A stretch of 64,000 bases of DNA, taken from Algibacter sp. L3A6 (lineage in GTDB: Bacteria; Bacteroidota; Bacteroidia; Flavobacteriales; Flavobacteriaceae). The stretch covers positions 744,001 through 808,000 of the forward strand of contig NZ_CP047030.1 of NCBI RefSeq assembly GCF_009796825.1, given 5' to 3'. How positions within the stretch are numbered: position 1 is the stretch's first letter; every line of letters begins with the position of its first letter. Shown piece by piece: positions 1-8,489 of this stretch. Below the pieces are notes generated by a model. The model was not told where the DNA came from, ran no database searches, and worked only from the letters and a program-made list of their open reading frames with translations. The position numbers and the translations under genes were made by a program.

Positions 1-32
1 GCTGCTCCTGTTACTAATGCTGTTTTAATAAT
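1..32 (-). CDS. Possible start of a short-chain dehydrogenase (partial, leaves the window)
   Basis: Read leftward on the minus strand, the first bases encode IIKTALVTGAA. This resembles the N-terminal beta-strand and glycine-rich NAD(P) turn of short-chain dehydrogenases, which often begin M-K-K-T-A-L-V-T-G-A. No ATG, GTG or TTG lies between the in-frame stop about 18 codons upstream and this motif. The start would therefore have to be ATT, or the match is accidental. The gene would lie about 30 bp downstream of the LYS1-like gene on the same strand. Only about ten codons are visible, so the call is weak. Confidence 0.3.
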   Translation of the reverse strand, partial: MIKTALVTGA

Positions 33-61
33 GTAGGTATTTTGTAATTATTGCAAACTTA

Positions 62-1264
62 TTAGTTTCCGTCAACATATCCCTGCAAATAGGCGAAATT
101 TTCGGTTAGCTTGCCATTTTCGGTCATTTTTGCTCGTTGTAAAACACCATCGGCATCGTTATTAAAAAAAGCAGGAATTACAGCTTTTAAAAACATCTCG
201 CCAAAACCTTCACTTGCATCTTGAGGAAGTTCGCATGGTAAATTATCTACCGCCATAACCACAATGGCTTTGCTGTCTTTATAATCGATTTCCGATTCTG
301 TTTCAGGATTGTAACCATAAACAGGATCTGCAATGGTTGATGCGCGCAGCGTTGTAGCTACTGGCCCATCGACATCACAACTTACATCGGCAACAACTTT
401 AATATTAAAATCTGAAGATTTCACATCGCTGCGTGTGTATAAATATGGTGCTCCATCGCCGTAAAAATGACCTGCAATATAATAATCGGTTACTTTTGCG
501 AAACGCATAAAATCCGACTCATAATCTTGTGGATTATCGAAAAAATCTTGATTATCGATGACCTGTCCGTCTTTACGTTTATTATAATCTAGCACGTCTA
601 TTTTACAATATACGGGCTCGTTAAAGGTGTTTTTTAAATAATCGGTTACCGATACACTTTTTATACTCATAGCATCGAGCATTTCTTGCGCGCCATTTGC
701 TACTTTACCACTACCGGTTAGCAATATTTTTATGTTTGGTAATGTTAAGTTATTCAGCTCATTTATTAAGGCTTGTTGGTTTGGTAATGGCCCGGCTTTT
801 GGTAATTGCCAAGTGTTATATTTTAATCCCCAAGCTCTAAAACCATTGTAAGCGCCAACGATACCTGCGTAACGCCCAAAACCTATTAATCGGAATCCTT
901 TTTCGCTCACTATAGTTTCGTGATCGTAAAGTTCTATTTTTTTATCTAAAACGGCTTTTAACAGCTTACGGTTATAGGGTTGTTTTTTTATGGTATGTGA
1001 AAAGAAAAAATACTTTTTATTCGGAATTAATGCTTCGATAGGTACTTCTTTTACTCCAAGCATAACATCGCAATCTGACACGTTTTCGCTAACTTCAAAC
1101 CCTGCATTTTTATAGTCTTTATCTGGAAACACACGTATATCGGAACTTTCTACTTTAAAATTGGCCTGCGGAAATTGTTTTTGGGCTTCGGCTAATTTTG
1201 ATGGAGAGAATACCACGCGGCGATCGGGTGGGTTTTTACGTTCTTTTATAATGGCAAATTTCAT
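62..1264 (-). CDS. Saccharopine dehydrogenase (NAD+, L-lysine-forming)-like / alanine dehydrogenase-fold oxidoreductase
   Basis: A 400-residue cytosolic oxidoreductase with the two-domain AlaDH/PNT fold. The N-terminal half carries GVKEVP (Lys72) and FFFSHTIKKQPYN (His90). These correspond in spacing and context to the catalytic Lys and His of fungal LYS1, whose motifs are IKE and FAHCYKDQ. A Rossmann turn, LLTGSGKVANG, lies near residues 181-191. LYS1-type enzymes interconvert saccharopine with lysine plus 2-oxoglutarate; many flavobacterial homologues are annotated only as NAD(P)-dependent oxidoreductases. There is no second lysine-pathway gene beside it, so the physiological substrate is inferred. 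The start is an ATG at 1264. The gene is divergent from ssrA across about 280 bp. Confidence 0.75.
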   Translation of the reverse strand: MKFAIIKERKNPPDRRVVFSPSKLAEAQKQFPQANFKVESSDIRVFPDKDYKNAGFEVSENVSDCDVMLGVKEVPIEALIPNKKYFFFSHTIKKQPYNRKLLKAVLDKKIELYDHETIVSEKGFRLIGFGRYAGIVGAYNGFRAWGLKYNTWQLPKAGPLPNQQALINELNNLTLPNIKILLTGSGKVANGAQEMLDAMSIKSVSVTDYLKNTFNEPVYCKIDVLDYNKRKDGQVIDNQDFFDNPQDYESDFMRFAKVTDYYIAGHFYGDGAPYLYTRSDVKSSDFNIKVVADVSCDVDGPVATTLRASTIADPVYGYNPETESEIDYKDSKAIVVMAVDNLPCELPQDASEGFGEMFLKAVIPAFFNNDADGVLQRAKMTENGKLTENFAYLQGYVDGN

Positions 1265-1547
1265 GGCTTATTGTTTAGGTGTAATTTCGGGAATTTATTG
1301 AAATTTTTGTATCATTCTCTTAAATATTTTTGATGTGACAGATTTACGTCTCATTGATATTGGTATAATTTTTGATTTATGTTAACGGATTACCACCTAG
1401 TTTAAAAGTTTTAATTAACTTTGCAAACTGTGCGTTAGGGATTGAGGCATTGTTGAAGCTCTTTTTTGTTTTTCTCAAAAAAAGCGACTGCTGAAAGCTC
1501 GACCCTTGTGGTAACGCCAAAATATATTTTACTACTTTATTTAATCT

Positions 1548-1939
1548 GGGGTCGACTGGTTTTGACAGCGAGATTAACGAAACGGTAAGCACGTCGTGTA
1601 ATGGCATTGAAACACGTAAAAGGCTAGACCAACTTTTAAACGGCGAGAATAACTACGCTTTAGCTGCATAATTCGAATTATAGTAGAATTTGCCTAGGTA
1701 CACAAGGTGTACAAGCTTTATGTCTCCGGAAAGCCTTGATTGACGGCGTTCCATTTTGAGATATCGTAAATGTCAATATAGTTTGAGCAGTGCTTTGATG
1801 CTTTTACGAAACTAAAGAAGATAAGTTATGAGTGGGTTGTCTTTAACCAGCTTATAATCGAAAACCCAAGAAAAGAATAAACGTGTAGAAGGCCCTTTGG
1901 TTACTTGTTTGGACGAGAGTTCGATTCTCTCCGACTCCA
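1548..1939 (+). ncRNA. ssrA: tmRNA (ssrA), ribosome rescue, tag GENNYALAA
   Basis: Transfer-messenger RNA, about 392 nt. The 5' end GGGGTCG (1548-1554) pairs with CGACTCC (1932-1938) to form the 7-bp acceptor stem with one G-U pair. The usual CTGGTTTTGACA segment follows the 5' arm, and the T-arm GTTCGATTC precedes the 3' arm. The discriminator is A1939. The CCA end is not encoded. The tag frame begins with a GGC resume codon at 1642 and ends with TAA at 1669-1671, giving GENNYALAA, the tag I associate with Bacteroidota. The product rescues stalled ribosomes with SmpB and marks nascent proteins for degradation. Confidence 0.96.
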
Positions 1940-1947
1940 CTCTTAAA

Positions 1948-1990
1948 AACCTAAATCATTAAAAATTAATGATTTAGGTTTTTTATTTTA
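1948..1990. terminator. Bidirectional rho-independent terminator between ssrA and the M48-like gene
   Basis: A 15-bp perfect stem has arms at 1948-1962 and 1966-1980 and a 3-nt A loop. It is followed on the plus strand by TTTTTTATTTTA. On the minus strand the stem is followed by a T run as well, so it can end both ssrA (plus) and the gene ending at 2031 (minus). Confidence 0.85.
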
Positions 1991-2030
1991 ATAAAAACGC
2001 ACAATTTCTGTACGGTAAAAAAATTACAAT

Positions 2031-2672
2031 TTAATCCATTTGCCATATACTGATAAAACCTGTTTTGAAAGCTTTATCATCTCCTTGGAACTTGGCTTTT
2101 TCTAGAAAATTGTTTAAAGTTTTAATTCTTTCTAAACCTGATGGATGCGTAAACGTACCATTACCTAATAAATTTTGTAGGTATGAAAAATTTAAAAACA
2201 GCGTATCAAACCACTTAGGCTCGTTTCTTTTTATGAGATATACAGCTACTAAATCTGCTAGATACTCTGCTTTTTTGTAATCGTTTGTTTGAATTCCTTT
2301 TGGAACACTTCCTTCTAAACCAAAAATTTTGGCCTGAGGAATGGTTACAATATGGGCAACCTCATGAGATAAAGCAAATATTTGAACATCTACTTTTGGC
2401 ATATTCACTAAACCTTGACTAATTTCTACATAACCAAAAGCAGCTCCTGCGTTGATACCTAAATCATTTTCGTCAATTACAAACTCGGTTGGAATATCGA
2501 CACCTGTATAGGTTTTAAACAAAGGTAAAACTGCATCGTTATATGTTTTAATAATTTGCTCTTCTTTGGTTAATACAATATCATCATCTTTATGATCGCC
2601 TTCTTCGTTTGAAGAATTAGTATTACAGGCAAGCATTAAAAAGAGAGAAAGTAATAGAAAGTATGTCTTCAT
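2031..2672 (-). CDS. M48-like zinc metalloprotease lipoprotein
   Basis: A 213-residue exported lipoprotein. The signal peptide runs to a lipobox LMLAC with Cys16, so the protein is anchored to a membrane facing the periplasm or cell surface. The zincin motif HEVAH (His103, Glu104, His107) is followed by EYLAD (Glu136), the expected third zinc ligand. A downstream THPSGLERI segment (about 175-183) is characteristic of M48 peptidases. It lacks the transmembrane helices of HtpX-type M48 enzymes and resembles the secreted, BepA/LoiP-like type associated with outer-membrane protein quality control. That role is inference. The gene stands alone between two terminators. Confidence 0.75.
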   Translation of the reverse strand: MKTYFLLLSLFLMLACNTNSSNEEGDHKDDDIVLTKEEQIIKTYNDAVLPLFKTYTGVDIPTEFVIDENDLGINAGAAFGYVEISQGLVNMPKVDVQIFALSHEVAHIVTIPQAKIFGLEGSVPKGIQTNDYKKAEYLADLVAVYLIKRNEPKWFDTLFLNFSYLQNLLGNGTFTHPSGLERIKTLNNFLEKAKFQGDDKAFKTGFISIWQMD

Positions 2673-2687
2673 TTTAGAATAATGGAT

Positions 2688-2723
2688 ATAAAAATAAACA
2701 CCCTTAAAATTAAGGGTGTTTAT
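2688..2723 (-). terminator. Rho-independent terminator of the DUF5018-like lipoprotein gene
   Basis: Stem arms ATAAACACCCTTA (2694-2706) and its complement (2711-2723) enclose an AAAT loop. On the minus strand the stem is followed by a T-rich tract toward 2688. It lies between the lipoprotein ending at 2753 and the M48-like gene starting at 2672. Confidence 0.8.
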
Positions 2724-2752
2724 GTCAATAAAAAAAGAGGGGTAATTTGCTA

Positions 2753-3778
2753 TTAATTACTGTAATAGGTAAATGTTTTTTCAACAGTTGCGAAACCATC
2801 AAAATAAGTGTAAGATGCTTTTGTTGGGTAATCGTCAGCATTGTATTCGTAAGTCACCACATCATCAGCTAAAGTACCTGATACTGGGTTATTAGTGTTT
2901 ACTGAAGCAATACCTACATTAATTGCAGCATAAGCCGCTGGGTAAAGCCCTTTGAAAGGGTTGTTTTTTGTATCGTAAGCAGCCGTATAATCGTCTCCAA
3001 ATCTATTTTCTACTGTTACGTTACCATCTACAATTGTAAATAATACTTCTGTTAGTGCATCTTCAGATGTATGATCTGTGCGTTTCTCTGAACTTAAATC
3101 ACCATTTGCATTATAGCTATACGTGTATGTATAAACTAACTCATCGTTATATTTATATTCACTCTTTACAATTTGGCCATCTTCGTAAGTATAAACTGTA
3201 CTTTCATCTTCTGCCGTTTTTTCGATAACTTGGTTTTTATCATTGTAAACCAATGTGTAAACTGTAGTTGAAATATCGCCCCAATCGTCTTGTACTTTTG
3301 TATATTCACTTACAAAATTAGCTTCATTATACGTGTACGTTGTTGTTGAGTTTTCTCCGTATAAATCTGCAAGCACATAAGTTTCTAGCTTAGACCCGCT
3401 ACCAACTTCACCACGAATACTTACTGTTACCGTGTAATCTTTAGTTGTTATTCCATCTTCTGCTGTTACTGTAAAAGTTTTAGCTTCACCATCTACAAAA
3501 GTAACTTCTTCTCCAGAAACTGGTGAAACTGTAGCATTTTCTGAAACAGAAATTGTTGGAACTACAGCAGTTAAACCTGTACCGAATGGTACAGTAACGT
3601 CAATATTTGTTCCTAAATCGTAGTTAATATCTTCTGCGTTTACTCCTTCAATAGTTATTGAGAAATCGGTAATAGTTGCTAAAGATGATAATGCAGGTGA
3701 ATCGTCACTGCTTGAACATGATACGGTAGATATAGCTACAGCTATAAATACACTAAGGATAGAAAAAATTTTCTTCAT
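2753..3778 (-). CDS. DUF5018-like domain lipoprotein
   Basis: A 341-residue lipoprotein with a signal peptide ending at STVSC (Cys21) followed by SSSDDS, a serine/aspartate-rich surface-export-like sequence. Residues about 30-122 form a beta-rich module with the TFTVTAEDGITTKDYTVTV signature seen in DUF5018-type surface lipoproteins. The C-terminal half has tyrosine-rich beta-strands (YNDKNQVIEKT, YTYEDGQIV, YNANGDLSSEK) resembling YD/RHS-type repeats. It follows the SusD gene on the same strand after about 87 bp and ends in its own terminator. It may be an accessory surface glycan- or protein-binding component of the metalloprotease-SusCD locus. No catalytic motif was seen. Confidence 0.65.
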   Translation of the reverse strand: MKKIFSILSVFIAVAISTVSCSSSDDSPALSSLATITDFSITIEGVNAEDINYDLGTNIDVTVPFGTGLTAVVPTISVSENATVSPVSGEEVTFVDGEAKTFTVTAEDGITTKDYTVTVSIRGEVGSGSKLETYVLADLYGENSTTTYTYNEANFVSEYTKVQDDWGDISTTVYTLVYNDKNQVIEKTAEDESTVYTYEDGQIVKSEYKYNDELVYTYTYSYNANGDLSSEKRTDHTSEDALTEVLFTIVDGNVTVENRFGDDYTAAYDTKNNPFKGLYPAAYAAINVGIASVNTNNPVSGTLADDVVTYEYNADDYPTKASYTYFDGFATVEKTFTYYSN

Positions 3779-3865
3779 AATTTAAAATATTTAATAGGGA
3801 TTGATTTTATCTTTTAATTTCAATTATAGCTCATAAGATAACAACAAGCTATAACGGTTTGTTAT

Positions 3866-5182
3866 TTATAAATTAGGGTTATTAATAATAGCATCGTTCG
3901 GGAAAGGGATAACATATCTATCATCGTTTTGTTCTAAAACATAAGTTATACCATCAAATTCTTTTGTTAATTCTGGTTGAGTTGTTCGTCGTAAATCATT
4001 CCATCTTTGTCCTTCAATAGCAAATTCTCTTCGACGTTCTTGTTGTATTTCTTCTTTTAAATCGACAAGACTTAAAGCATTCACATATGTTTTGTAAATA
4101 TCCCAACCTGAAGCTGTATATCTGTTTTCGGTAAACGCAATTAATGTTTCTTTAGCTAAATCAATATTATTCAACTCTGCTAAACACTCCGCAATAGTGA
4201 GGTACAATTCCGCTGTTCTGTACGATACTTTAAACTTAGTTTCCGCGCTTTTTTTAGAGCTAAAGCTACCATCTGTGTTTTTATTGAAGTATAAAGAAAA
4301 ACGCAAATCGTCCGTTTGATTATACGCCGTAATTAAACTATTAGAAATAGTGGTATTATTAACCATATCAAAAGATGCTATGGTTTCTAAAGCCAAAATA
4401 GATTCTACAGCATTATATTCTGAAGGCATAATAGATACATTAGAATTCAAATTTTGAAGTTCTGCATTAATAGCCAAAGCTTCATTTGCTAAATCAATAG
4501 CATTTTGCCATTCATGTTGATATAAATAAACTCGAGATTTAAATGCTTTTACCGCTACTGTAGAAAATCTATAATTATATCCTAAATCTTGTTTCTCAAT
4601 ATTTAACAGCGCTTCTGCCTTATCTAGATCGTCTAAAATTAAGGTATAAACCTCTTCAACTGTTTTTACAGGGTAATCTTTTTCGGCATCATATTCTGTA
4701 GTAATTGGCACACCTGCATCTGTAATTGCTGTTGCTTTACTGTAAGTTTTACCATACAAGTTAACCAACTCGAAATACTGCATCGCTCTTAAAGCATAAG
4801 CTTCACCTACCAATTGCTCTATGTCCGACGGGATGCCTTCCATAGTGCTTTCACTATTTATAACATGATTGGTATAGAATATGGTATTATACAAACTTGC
4901 ATAAGGGAAAACTCGTGTTAACGGACTAGGATTTACATCGTTCCATATAAATACATCTTCGTACTGCTCTACACCTAATGCGCTGGTGTTTAAAGCCAAC
5001 TCATCTGTTCTAAAAGTTGTTAAAACCTTGTAATCTTTTGCTATATCGTAAGCCGAAGTTAAAAAGCTTCTATACTCTTCTGCCGATTTAGGTATTACCT
5101 GCCCAACGGGCTCAATATCTAAATAATCATCACAGCTGATAAAACCTAAAGCTATGAAGGTGATATATATTATTTTTTTCAT
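3866..5182 (-). CDS. RagB/SusD family surface lipoprotein
   Basis: Outer-membrane substrate-binding lipoprotein that lids the SusC transporter. I start it at the ATG at 5182, which gives MKKIIYITFIALGFISC with lipobox Cys17. A longer reading to 5215 would precede the signal peptide and overlap susC. Family features include CDDYLDIEPVGQVIPKSAEEYRSFL, the EAYALRAMQYFELVNLYG helix of the TPR-like core (about 138-155), and the C-terminal RRREFAIEGQRWNDLRR motif (about 395-411). At about 438 residues it is a compact SusD. It lies 10 bp downstream of its SusC. The neighbouring metalloprotease suggests a peptide or protein ligand rather than a glycan; this is inference. Confidence 0.93.
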   Translation of the reverse strand: MKKIIYITFIALGFISCDDYLDIEPVGQVIPKSAEEYRSFLTSAYDIAKDYKVLTTFRTDELALNTSALGVEQYEDVFIWNDVNPSPLTRVFPYASLYNTIFYTNHVINSESTMEGIPSDIEQLVGEAYALRAMQYFELVNLYGKTYSKATAITDAGVPITTEYDAEKDYPVKTVEEVYTLILDDLDKAEALLNIEKQDLGYNYRFSTVAVKAFKSRVYLYQHEWQNAIDLANEALAINAELQNLNSNVSIMPSEYNAVESILALETIASFDMVNNTTISNSLITAYNQTDDLRFSLYFNKNTDGSFSSKKSAETKFKVSYRTAELYLTIAECLAELNNIDLAKETLIAFTENRYTASGWDIYKTYVNALSLVDLKEEIQQERRREFAIEGQRWNDLRRTTQPELTKEFDGITYVLEQNDDRYVIPFPNDAIINNPNL

Positions 5183-5192
5183 AAATGCTTTT

Positions 5193-8100
5193 TTAAAATG
5201 AAAGATTAAATCCAACAGATACTATTTTAGGAATAGGCTGCGCATATAAACTTCCATAAGTTTCAGGATCAAAAAAACCATTGTAATCTGTTCCTAAAAC
5301 AAATAGATTACGTCCTTCTATATTAAAATTAAAACTTGATAAGCTAAATTTTTCTAGTTTACTTTTTGGGATAGCATAACTCAGCTTAATGCTGCTCACA
5401 CGGATATAAGAGATATCTTTCACCCAAATATCTAAATCGTTATACGTTTTTCCGTCATCGGAAGAATTAAACCAAGTATAAACCAAATCGGTATCAAAAC
5501 CAGGTGAAGTAAGCCCAATTAATGCAGGATAACTACCTGTGCCGGCTTTTAAAATATCTGTGTTGTAATTATTTCCGGGTTGTGCCAAAGCGGGGTTATA
5601 ACTGGATGTCGTTTTAACCGTTTGCTTGATATTAAAATTGGTTAAAACTCTTAAATCAAATTGTTTATATTTAAAACTATTTCTAAACCCTCCACTAAAC
5701 TTAGGCGTGCCATCACCTACATAAGTGTATAAATCTCGATGTTCTTCTCTTGTTAATTGACTACCATCTGTGCCTTCTTCTAGATTATAAAAATCTACTG
5801 CTGAAACTTTTACACCATCTTTCCAAAATAAAGGCAAGCCATTATTATCCAATCCTGCTGTTTTAATAGCGAAAATGGCATTTACACTATAGCCTTTTAA
5901 AGATGGTTTAAAATCTTCTTCTCTATTCTCGATAGCATCTACTATACTTTTATTATGCGAAATATTAAGTCCACTTGTCCATTTAAAATTAGGGGTATCG
6001 ATATTAGTAGTACTTATCGACAATTCAAATCCTTTATTGCTAACTGTAGCCCAATTGGTATTAATAAAATTATAACCACTCTCTAAAGGCACAGATCTTA
6101 ACCCTATTAAGTCTGTACTTTTTCTAGCATAATAATCTCCAGAGATATAAATTTTATTATTTAACAATCCTAAATCCAAACCAATATTAGACGATACCGT
6201 TTTCTCCCATCTTAAATTACCATTAGGCGCACTTAATGCTCTAATAATTTCTTCGCTTACTCCAGGTAAAACCGATGTTGTATAATACTCACCAATAACA
6301 AAAGGTGAAGTCGATTTATCAATATTTCCTTGTACACCGTATGATGCTCTTATTTTCAAATCGCTTATAGCATCAACATCATACATAAAATCTTCTTTAA
6401 ACACATTCCAAGATCCCGCAAAAGACCAAATAGGAAGATATCTATACTTAGGATTTACTCCAAACAGGTTAGACCCATCATACCTTAAACTTCCAAAAAC
6501 GGTATATTTTTTATCATAGGTATAAGACGCCGTTCCAAAAAACGAAGCATATGCGTTTTCATTATACGTTTTACCGTATGCATCAAACAAAGAGTTCGTT
6601 AAAGCAAGTTCGTTTGTAATAGCTGTGGTGGTTAATGTATTAGAATTAAAACCAAATCCTTTGGTGTGAATTTCGGTTCTTTTATTTCTACGAAATTCTG
6701 TTCCCAACATCACATCCAGTTCGTGAATAGTATTAAACGATGTATTGTAATTGGCTGTAGTTTTCCAGTTATACTGAAATCCATCTGCATTCCAGTTTTG
6801 AATAATACCGCCTTTAGGCATATAGTATAATGTTTCTCCAGCAGATGTATATTGAGACCTTTGCTCATACTTACGTGTATAGTAACTTTCTTCATCACTA
6901 TATTTCTCGGTCTTATCGAAATCTAATTGTAAGCCTAGTTGTGTATTAAAATGAATCTCCTTATTCAATTTATACCCAATGTCAAAAATGGCTTTTAAAG
7001 AACTTGCAACTAACTCGTAATTGGTATTTTCTCGCTCTTCTAAAACATTATAATCTAGATTTAAATCCGATCGCTCTACCAAATCGGGATCGTAAACATA
7101 ATTGCCATCGGCATCTTTTAATAATAAATACGGATTAGCATTTCTTGAATAAAAAGAGGGGTTTGTATAAGCATCAGCACCTGTAATATAAGACGATGTT
7201 GTGTTTTGGCTCCCAAATAAAGCAACACCTACTTTAAGTTTATCGTTAACATTAAAATTATCTTTTAAAGTAATATTATAACGCTTTTGTCCTGTTCCTT
7301 TTGTAGCTCCTTTTTCATCAAATATACCTGTTGAAAAATAATAGTTATTATTTTCATTTCCTCCAGAGATACTCACAACATACTGCTGGTTTACAGCCAT
7401 TTGATAAATCTCGTCTCCCCAATTTGTATTAGTATTTTTTAGATTGTTAATCTCGTTTTGAGCATCCAAAGAAATACTAGCAAAACCATTATCTTTAAAA
7501 TTATTATACTCACCATAGTTATTTAAAATTCGAGCAACCCCTCCTCTATCTTGCTGATACTTTAAATCGGATCGACTCGCCAAAAACAATTCAAAATCTA
7601 CTTTTTCAGAAGAATTCATTAAATTCAACTTACTGAAATCTGGCTTTTGCGTTACAAACACATTCGCATTAACATTAATACGCATAGCTCCTTTTTTACC
7701 ATTTTTACTGGTAATTACAATAACACCATTTGCTGCTCTAGCTCCGTAAATTGACGTTGCAGAAGCATCTTTTAAAACCGTAATACTTTCAATATCTTCA
7801 GGGTTTAAACCTGCTATTGGGTAAGACTGTAAATTATCTATATTATCCTTATCTCTAAAATCTTGAGGAATATCATTCCCTTCTAAAGGAATACCATCTA
7901 ATACCCATAATGGATCTGAAGATCCATTTAAAGTTGCTGTTCCTCGAATAGAAATTTTTGAAGGCGCACCAGGTGCCCCACTAGTAGGCTGCACTACCAC
8001 ACCAGAAAGTTGACCAACTAACATTTGATCTACACTAGAAACTCCTGCTTGGTTAATATCCGTCATTTCTACTTTAGCATAAGCAGAAGTTATTTTTCGT

Positions 8101-8486
8101 TTTTCAATTTTTTGGTAGCCTGTAAGTACTATTTCTTGTAGATTCTCTGGACTTTCTTTTAAAACTACAGACAACTTTTTAGTTACAGACGAGATATCTA
8201 TTTTTTCCGTTTCATACCCCATGTAAGACACTAAAATAAATTTAGCATCTGCGCCCACTCTTAGAGAAAACGCCCCATCAAAATCGGTAGTAGTCCCTAA
8301 CATAGAACCTTGAATAACGCCTTCTGTGTTTGTTTCGTTACCAATAATTGCCGAAGACACATATACAGATGCTCCAACTATTGGCATTTGCAACGCAGCA
8401 TCTATTACCGTTCCTTCGATTACTTTACCTTGCTGAGCAATTAGTAAACTTGGAATAAAAATTAATAGGTATATTAATTTTTTCAT
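5193..8486 (-). CDS. SusC/RagA family TonB-dependent outer-membrane transporter
   Basis: A 1097-residue outer-membrane transporter. The signal peptide MKKLIYLLIFIPSLLIAQ is followed by a carboxypeptidase-regulatory-like domain (about 22-110) containing GTTTDFDGAF, then the plug (about 115-270). The plug has VLDGIPLEGND and the SusC signature LKDASATSIYGARAANG. The remainder is the beta-barrel, ending in an aromatic residue (FNLSF). It imports SusD-bound ligand using TonB energy. It begins 3 bp after the metalloprotease stop and is followed 10 bp later by susD, so the three genes form one operon. Confidence 0.95.
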   Translation of the reverse strand: MKKLIYLLIFIPSLLIAQQGKVIEGTVIDAALQMPIVGASVYVSSAIIGNETNTEGVIQGSMLGTTTDFDGAFSLRVGADAKFILVSYMGYETEKIDISSVTKKLSVVLKESPENLQEIVLTGYQKIEKRKITSAYAKVEMTDINQAGVSSVDQMLVGQLSGVVVQPTSGAPGAPSKISIRGTATLNGSSDPLWVLDGIPLEGNDIPQDFRDKDNIDNLQSYPIAGLNPEDIESITVLKDASATSIYGARAANGVIVITSKNGKKGAMRINVNANVFVTQKPDFSKLNLMNSSEKVDFELFLASRSDLKYQQDRGGVARILNNYGEYNNFKDNGFASISLDAQNEINNLKNTNTNWGDEIYQMAVNQQYVVSISGGNENNNYYFSTGIFDEKGATKGTGQKRYNITLKDNFNVNDKLKVGVALFGSQNTTSSYITGADAYTNPSFYSRNANPYLLLKDADGNYVYDPDLVERSDLNLDYNVLEERENTNYELVASSLKAIFDIGYKLNKEIHFNTQLGLQLDFDKTEKYSDEESYYTRKYEQRSQYTSAGETLYYMPKGGIIQNWNADGFQYNWKTTANYNTSFNTIHELDVMLGTEFRRNKRTEIHTKGFGFNSNTLTTTAITNELALTNSLFDAYGKTYNENAYASFFGTASYTYDKKYTVFGSLRYDGSNLFGVNPKYRYLPIWSFAGSWNVFKEDFMYDVDAISDLKIRASYGVQGNIDKSTSPFVIGEYYTTSVLPGVSEEIIRALSAPNGNLRWEKTVSSNIGLDLGLLNNKIYISGDYYARKSTDLIGLRSVPLESGYNFINTNWATVSNKGFELSISTTNIDTPNFKWTSGLNISHNKSIVDAIENREEDFKPSLKGYSVNAIFAIKTAGLDNNGLPLFWKDGVKVSAVDFYNLEEGTDGSQLTREEHRDLYTYVGDGTPKFSGGFRNSFKYKQFDLRVLTNFNIKQTVKTTSSYNPALAQPGNNYNTDILKAGTGSYPALIGLTSPGFDTDLVYTWFNSSDDGKTYNDLDIWVKDISYIRVSSIKLSYAIPKSKLEKFSLSSFNFNIEGRNLFVLGTDYNGFFDPETYGSLYAQPIPKIVSVGFNLSF

Positions 8487-8489
8487 GAT

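Noticed and set aside
1377..1607. 76-codon minus-strand open frame with an MPLHDVL start
   Set aside because: It overlaps the 5' part of ssrA in antisense and has no recognisable domain; the tmRNA explains this sequence.
5183..5215. Longer N-terminus for the SusD at 3866-5182
   Set aside because: It would add eleven residues before a clean lipoprotein signal peptide and overlap the susC coding end; the ATG at 5182 is preferred.
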